NCBI RefSeq assembly: GCF_900108105.1
Contig: NZ_FNUR01000011.1
Location: 62,001 to 126,000 of the forward strand
Length of the DNA: 64,000 nucleotides
Source: Butyrivibrio sp. Su6
GTDB lineage: Bacteria > Bacillota > Clostridia > Lachnospirales > Lachnospiraceae
Reading direction: 5' to 3'
Part shown: in pieces, positions 7,957 to 15,954 of the stretch
Layout: the number at the start of each line of letters is the position of its first letter
How positions within the stretch are numbered: the first letter of the stretch is position 1
The notes under the pieces: model-generated
What the model was told of the DNA's origin: nothing
The model's database searches: none
Seen by the model: only the letters and a program-made list of their open reading frames with translations
Program-made: the position numbers and the translations under genes

Positions 7957-9006
7957 TTACTTTTCAGAAACTGATCTTCTTATTATCATCTTACACGGAT
8001 ACTTATAAACTTTAGGTTCATCCCCAATTTGCGAATCCCCATTCGCACCTTCAAGCTTATCAAGTAAGAGTTCGGCTGATTTTGCTCCGATTTCTCTAAG
8101 CGGTAATTCAGTTGTAGTGAGCTTTGGCCTAAAGAACTCGGCAATGCTCTCATTATCAAATCCCGCTACCGAAATATCTTTTCCCACGATCAGCTCTTTT
8201 TCCTCAAGATAGTCATATACGCCGCCGGTCATCCTATCTGAAATTCCAAATATTGCTGTTACATTCTGTTCAAGTAATGCCTTGGCGCCTTCATGCCCGG
8301 CTTTTCTGGACCAGTCGCCATAGTAAACAAGCTTTGGATCAAACAAGAGACCGTTTTCATACATTGCTTTTTGATACCCCATTAGTCGCTTAGCTGTATG
8401 AATATTGTCCATTCGGCCTCCTATGAAACCTATTCGTTCATGCCCCATCTTTATAAGGTAGGACACCATTTCATAGGAGCTCTTTTCATCATCGATCACC
8501 ACTGACGGTATGTGTGGCGATTCGGAGTAGGCGTAACACATAACTATAGGAAGATTGAATCCTGCGTTAAATGTTTTTATGATCCTGGCATGTCCTGCAA
8601 GATAGATAACTCCGTCTATCTGGGCGGAAAGAATATCTTTTATCACAGGATCAAGGACTGAGTGATACTCATCCTCCTGGCCGTACCAGGTATCGGACCA
8701 CCTGTCGTAAAGTCTGAGGTTATGAACAACGACCCTGTAGCCCTTTTTTTCGCAGGTTTCCATGATGCTCTCAATCATTGGCGGTGATGTGAACTGCGCA
8801 ATATCCTCCGCTACTACGGCAATTGTTCTGGTCTTTTTTACCCTAAGCCCCTGAGCAATGGTATTGGGCTTATAACCAGTTTCTTTTATCACCTGCATTA
8901 TTCTGTTTTTAGTTTCTTCACTGGTCTTTGCCTTGCCATTAATAACGTTGGAAACTGTTGTGGCAGACACGTTGCATCTTTCTGCAACCTCCTTGAGTGT
9001 CACCAT
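7957..9006 (-). CDS. LacI-family regulator of the GH120/ABC importer locus
   Basis: 349 residues. A helix-turn-helix at about 3-22 (TLKEVAERCNVSATTVSNVI) and hinge are followed by a sugar-binding core (TIAVVAEDIAQF about residue 60, FIGGRMDNIHTAKR about 195, SVAGFDNESIAEFF about 280). The ATG at 9006 begins MVTLKEVA, the standard family N-terminus. The ribosome binding site is weak (GGGGAAG). It lies between the divergent GH120 gene and the co-directional importer operon. Near-identical palindromes occur at its own promoter, at the GH120 promoter and before the importer, so it is most likely a local repressor released by a xylan-derived sugar. The inducer is inferred. Confidence 0.94.
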   Translation of the reverse strand: MVTLKEVAERCNVSATTVSNVINGKAKTSEETKNRIMQVIKETGYKPNTIAQGLRVKKTRTIAVVAEDIAQFTSPPMIESIMETCEKKGYRVVVHNLRLYDRWSDTWYGQEDEYHSVLDPVIKDILSAQIDGVIYLAGHARIIKTFNAGFNLPIVMCYAYSESPHIPSVVIDDEKSSYEMVSYLIKMGHERIGFIGGRMDNIHTAKRLMGYQKAMYENGLLFDPKLVYYGDWSRKAGHEGAKALLEQNVTAIFGISDRMTGGVYDYLEEKELIVGKDISVAGFDNESIAEFFRPKLTTTELPLREIGAKSAELLLDKLEGANGDSQIGDEPKVYKYPCKMIIRRSVSEK

Positions 9007-9031
9007 ATTACTTCCCCATGTGTGATTTGTA

Positions 9032-9045
9032 GTAAATCGTTAAAC
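9032..9045. promoter_or_regulatory. LacI-type operator at the lacI promoter
   Basis: GTAAATCGTTAAAC, a 14-bp near-palindrome with central CG, 12 of 14 positions equal to the 9189-9202 copy. It lies just downstream of the predicted lacI transcription start (near 9048), which implies autorepression. Confidence 0.7.
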
Positions 9046-9054
9046 ATATGTATA

Positions 9055-9083
9055 TTATTACGCTTACGCCACTTTGTTGTCAA
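9055..9083 (-). promoter_or_regulatory. Promoter of the lacI gene (7957-9006)
   Basis: On the reverse strand a perfect -35 TTGACA (9083-9078) is followed, after 17 bp, by TAATAA (9060-9055). The predicted start is near 9048. Confidence 0.6.
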
Positions 9084-9144
9084 TACATTTTGTGCAATAA
9101 CACAAATTTGTTTGATAATTAGGCTCTTTTTTGTGCAATTGTCA

Positions 9145-9173
9145 TTGACTTTTGGCATTTTCAATCATAGTAT
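9145..9173 (+). promoter_or_regulatory. Promoter of the GH120 beta-xylosidase gene
   Basis: -35 TTGACT (9145-9150), a 17-bp spacer and -10 TAGTAT (9168-9173). The predicted start is near 9180, just upstream of the operator at 9189-9202. Confidence 0.55.
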
Positions 9174-9188
9174 AAATACATATTTGAT

Positions 9189-9202
9189 GTTAATCGTTAA
9201 AC
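9189..9202. promoter_or_regulatory. LacI-type operator at the GH120 promoter
   Basis: GTTAATCGTTAAAC, a 14-bp near-palindrome with central CG, placed about 10-20 bp downstream of the predicted start of the GH120 transcript. It matches the two other copies at this locus. Confidence 0.72.
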
Positions 9203-9244
9203 AAAATTAAACTTTATTGTCTACTTTGTATGAAAGGAGTTTTT

Positions 9245-11251
9245 ATGATCTACTATGTTGACGCCAATGCGTTTCGCGATGGAGACGGAAGCATGAACCG
9301 CCCTTTTAAGTGCATTGGTGCGGCTGCAAATATAGCGCAGCCTGGGGATGAAGTCGTTGTTAAGCCTGGTATTTACAGAGAATATGTTGCTCCAAGGAAT
9401 GCAGGAACATGTGAAGCTCCTATAGTTTACCGTTCTGAAACTCCTCTTGCTGCTGTTATTACAGGTGCAGAGGAAGCTAAAAACTGGAAAAAGGTTAAGG
9501 GAAACCTTTGGAAAACCTCTGTTAAAAATAGTATTTTTGGAGATTACAATCCTTACACTACAAGAGTTTACGGAGACTGGTATTTTGCCCCTATCGTAAG
9601 GCATACCGGAGCTGTTTTTATCAATAACAGCATGATGTTTGAAACCACATCTCTCGCAGAATGTCAGAAGGGAAAACCTGATCCTTTAGCGTGGGATCAG
9701 GAAGCTGCTAAATATCTGTGGTATACAGAGCAGAATGGCGATGAGACAGTTCTCTATGGTAACTTCCAGGGCCTTGACCCCAATAAAGAGAATGTGGAAT
9801 TTTTAGTAAGACGAAACTGCTTTATGCCTGAAGAAAACGGCATAAATTACATAACTGTAAGTGGCTTTACAATTTGTAAAGCAGCTACAACCTGGGCTCC
9901 ACCTGCTGCTTACCAGGATGGCATGATCGGCCCTCACTGGAGCAAAGGCTGGATCATTGAAGATTGCGAGATTTACGGAAGTAAATGCTGTGGAATCTCT
10001 CTCGGAAAGTATCTTGATCCGGAAAATGATATGTATTTCACCAAGAGACACGTTAAGAGCCCTACACAGATGGAAAGAGATGCTGTTTGTCGTGGCCAGT
10101 ACCATGGTTGGTTAAAAGAAAACATCGGCCATCATCTTATCCGTCGCTGCCACGTTCACCACTGCGAGCAGACAGGTATTGTAGGTAGAATGGGAGCTGT
10201 ATTCTCAACTATTGAGGACTGTGAGATTCACGATGTATGTACTTCACAGCAGCTTGGCGGAGCTGAAACAGCAGGAATCAAGCTTCATGCTGCTATCGAT
10301 GTAACAATCAGAAGAAACCACATCCATCACAGCATTATGGGAGTATGGCTTGACTGGCAGGCACAGGGTGCAAGAGTCAGCCAGAATCTCATGCACGATA
10401 ACACCAGACCTGATGGCGTAAAACAGGGTCCCGGTGCAATGTTTAACACTGATGTATTTATAGAGGTTGGACACGGTCCTACACTTATAGATAACAATAT
10501 TCTGCTCTCACCTGTTGCTATCACTATTCCAAGTGAAGGAATCGCAGTGCTGCATAACCTTATTCTTGGCGGTTTCAGCCTGATCAATTCAGGAGTAGAC
10601 AGTGTTATCAATGGTCAGCGTGAGCCAAGATATACTCCTTACCACATTCGTCACCGCACCGAGGTTGCCGGCTTTATGACAATTCTTCATGGTGATGACA
10701 GAATTTACAACAACATTTTTGTTCAGCAGCACAAGATTGATGACAAAAAGAAAACTGCTGCAGATGCTGATTACAAGACGGTTGGCACTGCTCCATTTGA
10801 TATCTTCCCAACTTATGAGGAATGGGCAGACCAGTTTGATCTTGAAAAAGACCCTGATATGGGCCATCTTGCTGAAGCTCACTTTGGTCATCTTCCAGTA
10901 TGGGTTGATGGTAATGCATACTTTAATGGGGCAAATGTTTATAAGAAAGAAAAGAACAAGCTTGTAGATAAGAAGACTAAAGTCGCTGTAGAGCTAAAAG
11001 AAAAAGATGGTGATTACTACATTAAAACAAATTATGACAAGCTTCTTAAGGACTTTGCCTGTGGCGTCTTAAGCACAGAGAGCCTCGGCGTTGCCTTCGA
11101 ACCTGAGCAGAAATTTGAAAATCCAGATGGCACACCAATCACTTTTGATCGTGATCTTCTCGGAAACCACCGCTCATCGGAGACCATACCAGGACCACTT
11201 AGCACCGCTTCATCCAAAGAAGTCCTCATATGGAAACACTTAGTTTTATAA
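9245..11251 (+). CDS. GH120-family beta-xylosidase, right-handed parallel beta-helix
   Basis: 668 residues with no signal peptide, so it acts in the cytoplasm. The sequence follows the family GH120 pattern known from Thermoanaerobacterium XylC: YVDANAFRDGDGSMNRPF near the start, GDWYF, YGNFQGLDPN, GPHWSKGWIIEDCEIYG, AGIKLHAAIDV and GVWLDWQAQGARVS. The last contains Asp370, at the position of the GH120 nucleophile. DVFIEVGHGP carries Glu407 at the acid/base position. The frame opens at 9230, but AAAGGAG lies 5 nt before the ATG at 9245, so that is the start. It probably releases xylose from imported xylo-oligosaccharides. It is transcribed from its own operator-controlled promoter, divergent from lacI, and ends at a terminator. 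Family membership is from remembered motifs; the substrate is inferred. Confidence 0.88.
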   Translation: MIYYVDANAFRDGDGSMNRPFKCIGAAANIAQPGDEVVVKPGIYREYVAPRNAGTCEAPIVYRSETPLAAVITGAEEAKNWKKVKGNLWKTSVKNSIFGDYNPYTTRVYGDWYFAPIVRHTGAVFINNSMMFETTSLAECQKGKPDPLAWDQEAAKYLWYTEQNGDETVLYGNFQGLDPNKENVEFLVRRNCFMPEENGINYITVSGFTICKAATTWAPPAAYQDGMIGPHWSKGWIIEDCEIYGSKCCGISLGKYLDPENDMYFTKRHVKSPTQMERDAVCRGQYHGWLKENIGHHLIRRCHVHHCEQTGIVGRMGAVFSTIEDCEIHDVCTSQQLGGAETAGIKLHAAIDVTIRRNHIHHSIMGVWLDWQAQGARVSQNLMHDNTRPDGVKQGPGAMFNTDVFIEVGHGPTLIDNNILLSPVAITIPSEGIAVLHNLILGGFSLINSGVDSVINGQREPRYTPYHIRHRTEVAGFMTILHGDDRIYNNIFVQQHKIDDKKKTAADADYKTVGTAPFDIFPTYEEWADQFDLEKDPDMGHLAEAHFGHLPVWVDGNAYFNGANVYKKEKNKLVDKKTKVAVELKEKDGDYYIKTNYDKLLKDFACGVLSTESLGVAFEPEQKFENPDGTPITFDRDLLGNHRSSETIPGPLSTASSKEVLIWKHLVL

Positions 11252-11265
11252 TAAGAATCTAAGAA

Positions 11266-11299
11266 AAAAAGCATCACAGAAAAATCTGTGATGCTTTTT
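11266..11299. terminator. Bidirectional terminator between GH120 and pflB
   Basis: A 15-bp perfect stem (11266-11280 with 11285-11299), AAAA/TTTT loop, with A and T runs on both sides, between two convergent genes. Confidence 0.9.
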
Positions 11300-11312
11300 G
11301 TTTTTGTTTATA

Positions 11313-13577
11313 TCAAAGAGCTGTGTGGCATGTACGTGCGATAACGTCGAGCTGCTGCTCCTTAGTAAGGTTGATGAACTTAACAGCATATCCTGATACA
11401 CGGATAGTGAAGTTAGCATACTCAGGCTTCTCAGGATGCTCCATAGCATCGATGAGCTTCTCCTTACCAAATACGTTAACGTTGAGGTGGTGTGCACCCT
11501 GGTTGAAGTAACCATCAAGTACGTTAACAAGCTTATTTGATCTCTCTTCGTCGTCATGACCAAGAGCGTTAGGGTTCATTGTCTGTGTGTTTGAAATTCC
11601 ATCAAGAGCGTACTCATAAGGAATCTTAGCAACAGAGTTAAGTGATGAAAGAAGACCGTTCTTCTCTGCACCGTATGATGGTGAAGCACCAGGAGCAAAT
11701 GAAGCGAATGCTGGTCTTCCATCAGGTGTAGCACCTGTAGCCTTACCATAAACAACGTTTGATGTGATTGTAAGGATAGATGTTGTAGGCTCTGAATCAC
11801 GGTATGTGTGATGCTTCTCGATCTTCTTCATGAATGTCTTAAGAAGCCATACAGCGATCTCATCAGCTCTCTCATCATCGTTACCGTATCTTGGGAAGTC
11901 TCCCTCTACCTTGTAATCAATTACAAGACCTGACTCATCACGAACAGTTGAAACCTTAGCGTACTTAATAGCTGAAAGTGAATCTACAACATGTGAGAAA
12001 CCAGCGATACCTGTAGCGAATGTACGTCTTACGTTTGTATCGATAAGAGCCATCTCAGCTGCTTCGTAGTAATATTTATCATGCATGTACTGGATGAGGT
12101 TGAGGATGTTTACATAGAGTCCTGCAAGCCAATCCATCATAATGTCATATTTGTGCATTACTTCGTTGTAATCAAGAACTTCTGAAGTAATAGGAGCCAT
12201 CTCAGGTCCTACCTGCATGTGCTGACCATCTTTTGTAAGGAACTTCTCATCCTTACCACCGTTGATAGCGTAAAGAAGACACTTAGCAAGGTTTGCTCTA
12301 GCTCCGAAGAACTGCATCTCTTTACCAGTCTGTGTAGCAGATACGCAGCAGCAGATGCTGTAGTCATCGCCCCAGATAGGTCTCATAACATCATCGTTCT
12401 CGTACTGGATTGAAGATGTTGTAACTGAGATCTTAGCAGCATACTTCTTGAAAGTAGCTGGAAGCTTTGATGTGTAAAGAACAGTAAGGTTAGGCTCTGG
12501 TGAAGGTCCCATATTCTCAAGTGTGTGAAGGAATCTGAAGTCGTTCTTTGTAACCATGTGACGACCATCCATACCAAGTCCACCAACCTCAAGTGTTGCC
12601 CAAACTGGGTCTCCTGAGAAGAGGTTGTTGTATGAAGGGATACGAGCAAACTTAACCATTCTGAACTTCATTGTCATGTGGTCGATAAGCTCCTGAGCCT
12701 GTGCCTCTGTAAGAGTTCCCTCTTTAATATCTCTCTCAATATAGATATCAAGGAATGTTGAAACACGTCCAACAGACATAGCAGCACCGTTCTGAGTCTT
12801 GATAGCTGCAAGATATCCAAAGTAAAGCCACTGAACAGCTTCTTTTGCATTCTTAGCTGGCTGTGAAATATCGAATCCGTATACAGCAGCCATTTCTTTC
12901 ATTCCCTTAAGAGCTCTGATCTGCTCTGAGATCTCTTCTCTCTGACGAATGATGTGATCAAGCATTGTGCCGTCACCGCAGTTGTTGTAATCTTCCTGCT
13001 TTTTCTTGATGAGGTAATCAATACCGTAAAGAGCTACTCTTCTGTAGTCGCCTACGATACGTCCACGGCCGTATGTATCTGGAAGACCAGTTACGATGTG
13101 GCTGTGTCTAGCTGCTCTCATCTCAGGTGTGTAAGCATCAAATACTGCCTGGTTGTGTGTCTTGTGGTACTCTGTGAAGATCTTGTGGAACTTCTCATTT
13201 ACCTTGTAACCATATGTTTCAGCAGCTTCTTCTGCCATCTTGATTCCACCGTAAGGCATGAATGCTCTCTTAAGTGGCTTGTCTGTCTGAAGACCAACGA
13301 TCTGCTCAAGGTCCTTCATAGACTCATCGATGTATCCAGGGCCATAAGCTGTAAGGCTTGATACAACTTCTGTCTCGCACTCGAGAACGCCGCCCTTTTC
13401 ACGCTCCTGTTTCTGAAGCTCCTGAAGCTTGCCCCAGAGCTTATCTGTAGCTTCTGTTGGGCCTGCAAGGAAGCTTTCATCTCCATCATATGGTGTGTAG
13501 TTGTTCTGGATGAAGTCTCTAACATTTACATCATCCAGCCAGTGGGTTCCTTTAAAACCTCTCCATGCTTCGTTCAT
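11313..13577 (-). CDS. pflB: Pyruvate formate-lyase (formate C-acetyltransferase)
   Basis: 754 residues, normal length for PflB. It cleaves pyruvate with CoA to acetyl-CoA and formate by glycyl-radical chemistry in anaerobic mixed-acid fermentation. The active-site cysteine pair is seen at Cys410-Cys411 in SICCCVSA. The glycyl-radical site is Gly729 in RVSGYAV, 25 residues from the C-terminus. GAGGAG lies 6 nt before the ATG. Synonymous codon use looks strongly biased, as for a highly expressed gene. The gene has its own promoter with an FNR-type box about 100 bp upstream and is preceded by pflA, the reverse of the usual pflB-pflA order. Confidence 0.98.
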   Translation of the reverse strand: MNEAWRGFKGTHWLDDVNVRDFIQNNYTPYDGDESFLAGPTEATDKLWGKLQELQKQEREKGGVLECETEVVSSLTAYGPGYIDESMKDLEQIVGLQTDKPLKRAFMPYGGIKMAEEAAETYGYKVNEKFHKIFTEYHKTHNQAVFDAYTPEMRAARHSHIVTGLPDTYGRGRIVGDYRRVALYGIDYLIKKKQEDYNNCGDGTMLDHIIRQREEISEQIRALKGMKEMAAVYGFDISQPAKNAKEAVQWLYFGYLAAIKTQNGAAMSVGRVSTFLDIYIERDIKEGTLTEAQAQELIDHMTMKFRMVKFARIPSYNNLFSGDPVWATLEVGGLGMDGRHMVTKNDFRFLHTLENMGPSPEPNLTVLYTSKLPATFKKYAAKISVTTSSIQYENDDVMRPIWGDDYSICCCVSATQTGKEMQFFGARANLAKCLLYAINGGKDEKFLTKDGQHMQVGPEMAPITSEVLDYNEVMHKYDIMMDWLAGLYVNILNLIQYMHDKYYYEAAEMALIDTNVRRTFATGIAGFSHVVDSLSAIKYAKVSTVRDESGLVIDYKVEGDFPRYGNDDERADEIAVWLLKTFMKKIEKHHTYRDSEPTTSILTITSNVVYGKATGATPDGRPAFASFAPGASPSYGAEKNGLLSSLNSVAKIPYEYALDGISNTQTMNPNALGHDDEERSNKLVNVLDGYFNQGAHHLNVNVFGKEKLIDAMEHPEKPEYANFTIRVSGYAVKFINLTKEQQLDVIARTCHTAL

Positions 13578-13644
13578 AATGTACTCCTCTCAAAAAGCAA
13601 TAACATTGTTTGTTAATTATTTATCTAGTCATTTTACGAAGCAT

Positions 13645-13650
13645 ATATTA
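13645..13650 (-). promoter_or_regulatory. Predicted -10 element of pflB
   Basis: TAATAT on the reverse strand. It is placed exactly where a class II activator site centred on 13679.5 would need it: -12 to -7 if transcription starts at 13638. The hexamer matches consensus at four of six positions, so the call leans on spacing. Confidence 0.5.
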
Positions 13651-13672
13651 ACACCTAGTCATAGAGTGAACA

Positions 13673-13686
13673 TTGATTACAATCAA
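13673..13686. promoter_or_regulatory. FNR/CRP-type box upstream of pflB, TTGAT-N4-ATCAA
   Basis: A perfect match to the FNR consensus TTGATNNNNATCAA in the pflA-pflB gap. A gene for an FNR-like regulator with N-terminal cysteines lies 1 kb away in the same cluster, so anaerobic activation of pflB is the natural reading. Confidence 0.8.
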
Positions 13687-13760
13687 GTTTTAATTTATTT
13701 TTTATTTTTCACATTTCGTTCACAATTATTCAAAGCCAACATATTCAACAGCTAGCGAAA

Positions 13761-13784
13761 AAAGCTGTGAAAAATCACAGCTTT
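13761..13784 (-). terminator. Terminator of pflA overlapping its stop codon
   Basis: A 10-bp stem (13761-13770 with 13775-13784), 4-nt loop, then six T residues on the reverse strand. The pflA stop codon (13777-13775) lies within the ascending arm, so translation to the end would disturb folding. Confidence 0.75.
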
Positions 13785-14506
13785 CCGTTAAGTATTGCTC
13801 TTGCGTTATCTACTCTTTCCTGTGAAGGAGATTCAACTCCCTCAAGCTGGTATGGAATACCAAGTTCTTTAAATTTCATCTGTCCCATGGAATGATATGG
13901 GAGCACTTCTACTCTCTGTATATTAGAAAATTTCTCAATAAACTTTCTTGTTTCTCTTAAGTAGTTGTCGTCATCTGTGATTCCAGGTACAAGTACATGG
14001 CGGATCCAGATTGGCTTTTTGATCTCATCAAGGTATTCAAAGCACTCTTTGATATTGTCATTAGGAAGACCTGTAAGTTTGATGTGCTCTTCCCTGTCAA
14101 TATGCTTGATATCTACAAGGAGCAGGTCTGTATACTCCATAAGTTCTTTAAACTTTGAAAAGAAAGGCTCCTCTTTTGTAAATGGCTGTACAGCTGTGTC
14201 GATACAGGTATTGATTCCACGCTCTTTTGCCTTTTTGAACAGTTCCAAAAGAAAGTCTATCTGAAGAAGTGGTTCTCCGCCACTGACTGTTATTCCGCCG
14301 TCCTCGCCCCAGTAGCTTCTGTATCTTTCCGCAAAATCAAGGACTTCATCTGCAGTCCTGAGATCGTCGGATTCAGGATTCCAGGTATCTACGTTGTGAC
14401 AGTATTTACATCTGAGATTGCACCCTTTTAAAAATACTATAAATCTTATTCCAGGTCCGTCTACTGAACCAAAAGTTTCTATTGAATGAATTCTTCCCTT
14501 TACCAT
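13775..14506 (-). CDS. pflA: Pyruvate formate-lyase-activating enzyme, radical SAM
   Basis: 243 residues. The radical SAM motif CxxxCxxC is present as Cys29, Cys33 and Cys36 (GCNLRCKYCH). GGEPLLQ is the SAM-binding GGE motif. It uses a 4Fe-4S cluster and S-adenosylmethionine to place the glycyl radical on PflB. The frame opens at 14563, but AAGGAG precedes the ATG at 14506 by about 4 nt and gives the standard N-terminus MVKGRIHSIETFGSVDGPG. It lies 60 nt downstream of the FNR-type regulator gene and upstream of pflB, from which it is separated by a terminator. Confidence 0.96.
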   Translation of the reverse strand: MVKGRIHSIETFGSVDGPGIRFIVFLKGCNLRCKYCHNVDTWNPESDDLRTADEVLDFAERYRSYWGEDGGITVSGGEPLLQIDFLLELFKKAKERGINTCIDTAVQPFTKEEPFFSKFKELMEYTDLLLVDIKHIDREEHIKLTGLPNDNIKECFEYLDEIKKPIWIRHVLVPGITDDDNYLRETRKFIEKFSNIQRVEVLPYHSMGQMKFKELGIPYQLEGVESPSQERVDNARAILNGKL

Positions 14507-14566
14507 ATTACTCCTTACTAAATAACACAATGTTGCAGACAAATATAGATTTATCTGCAACAATAA

Positions 14567-15340
14567 TTACTGCGAAATATATATTTCTCTCAACGTATCT
14601 CTGTCGAGCACCTTGATCCTTGCGTGTCCCAGCCTTTCAATCAGTCTCATTTTTTCCATTTCTCTGAGTTTCCTGCTGACCGTTTCTGTTCTAAGGTTAA
14701 CACTTGCAGCAATATCGTCGAGCTTTAATACTATATCATCCGATGGGCTTCTGTCTACTCTGTACATCAAAAATCCTGCAAGCCTTGCCATTGGGTCTTT
14801 TGTTGATAAAAGCATGTTTCGTTCATTGGCATCATGCAGCTTTTTACTGAGAAGAATGATGATATTCATGGCCGCTGTCGGATTATCTACAACTTTTATG
14901 AAATCGTCTCTGTGAATAAGGCAGATAGAAGCATTTGTAAGACACACCGCAGAGTATGGATAAATACTTCCATCCAGGAACATGCCCTCCCAAATAATAT
15001 CGTGATCTGCCAGAATTGTTATGATCTGTTCCCTTCCAAGGGAATCATATCTGCAAAGTTTAACTCTTCCTTTTCGTATTATACATATAGAGTCAACAGG
15101 TTCACCTTCTCTAAAAAGATAACTGTTCTTTTTAAGAGTCTCATGGATAGAGTGCTCCATAAGGCTTACCTGGGCATTTACAGGAAGTCCCTCAATAAGA
15201 GGAACGCTCTCAGTGCAGAATCCACCACACTCTTCGCAGATATTAAGACCAATGATGCCTCGCTTTAGCTCTTCACCATGGTCTTCTTTCTGATATATGC
15301 CTCTTTGTTTACTATCTTTGTTATCTATATTACTTTTCAT
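14567..15340 (-). CDS. Crp/Fnr-family regulator with N-terminal cysteine cluster (FNR-like)
   Basis: 257 residues. Residues 35-42 read CEECGGFC, giving Cys35, Cys38 and Cys42 ahead of the cyclic-nucleotide-binding-type barrel (about 65-175). The C-terminal helix-turn-helix is at about 210-230 (ASVNLRTETVSRKLRE). The N-terminal cysteines recall the oxygen-labile 4Fe-4S cluster of FNR. A fourth ligand could be Cys95 or Cys132, which I cannot decide. The recognition helix RTETVSRKL is FNR-like, and a perfect FNR box lies before pflB. It starts 27 nt after the Nudix gene stop and probably shares a transcript with pflA. Some proteins of this type instead sense metals or NO. Confidence 0.87.
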   Translation of the reverse strand: MKSNIDNKDSKQRGIYQKEDHGEELKRGIIGLNICEECGGFCTESVPLIEGLPVNAQVSLMEHSIHETLKKNSYLFREGEPVDSICIIRKGRVKLCRYDSLGREQIITILADHDIIWEGMFLDGSIYPYSAVCLTNASICLIHRDDFIKVVDNPTAAMNIIILLSKKLHDANERNMLLSTKDPMARLAGFLMYRVDRSPSDDIVLKLDDIAASVNLRTETVSRKLREMEKMRLIERLGHARIKVLDRDTLREIYISQ

Positions 15341-15367
15341 ATTCTATAACCTGACTATACGCAGCCA

Positions 15368-15928
15368 TTACTTTTTTATCCACATATAGCAATATGCCTG
15401 TGTTCTGACTGCAAAAGCCTCTGTTTCAAGGAGTTTTCTCACTTCCTCTTTGGTGTACCATCCGGGAACTATCTCTTCCTGTGTAGATGTGCTCTTTGAA
15501 AAAGTTCCATCAGCCACTCCTACGCAGCATGCATTTCTTTCATTGGAAAAGCCTATTGCACTGTAGCACTTTCCCCACCACTCATCTATGCGCACGATAT
15601 CGAGGCCGGTTTCTTCTTTAAGTTCTCTTCTTGCAGCCTGTTCCCTGGTCTCGCCTTCATCAATAAGCCCGGCTGGGAAATTGTAGACCCACTCGCCTGG
15701 AGCCATTCTGAATTCCTTGTTGATAAGGATCTTTTCTCCGGTCACATCATGCATGATTATGGCAACCGCATCTTCTTTCGGATTACTTAAATCTTTCCTG
15801 CTTTTAAGTTCAGGGTTTCTGCTTATCATCTCATATACTTTTTCCTGGTCATCCACTGTTCTATAGTGAATGTCGTACCTTGTGATAAACTTGCCCTGCT
15901 CTTTTTTCTCTAAAAACTCAAATTCCAT
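15368..15928 (-). CDS. Nudix hydrolase, ADP-ribose pyrophosphatase-like
   Basis: 186 residues with a complete Nudix box at 87-109 (starts GLIDEGETRE, ends ELKEETGL), including the REUXEE core that binds magnesium. The fold before it (AVAIIMHDVTGEKILINKEFR) and the N-terminal strand region resemble ADP-ribose pyrophosphatases, which hydrolyse nucleoside diphosphates linked to another group. The exact substrate cannot be read from the sequence. The ribosome binding site is weak (AGGGA about 12 nt upstream). It lies between the Na/phosphate symporter gene (26 nt gap) and the FNR-like gene (27 nt gap), so the three are probably co-transcribed. Confidence 0.9.
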   Translation of the reverse strand: MEFEFLEKKEQGKFITRYDIHYRTVDDQEKVYEMISRNPELKSRKDLSNPKEDAVAIIMHDVTGEKILINKEFRMAPGEWVYNFPAGLIDEGETREQAARRELKEETGLDIVRIDEWWGKCYSAIGFSNERNACCVGVADGTFSKSTSTQEEIVPGWYTKEEVRKLLETEAFAVRTQAYCYMWIKK

Positions 15929-15954
15929 AGTTGATTCTTTTCCCTGATATAAGA

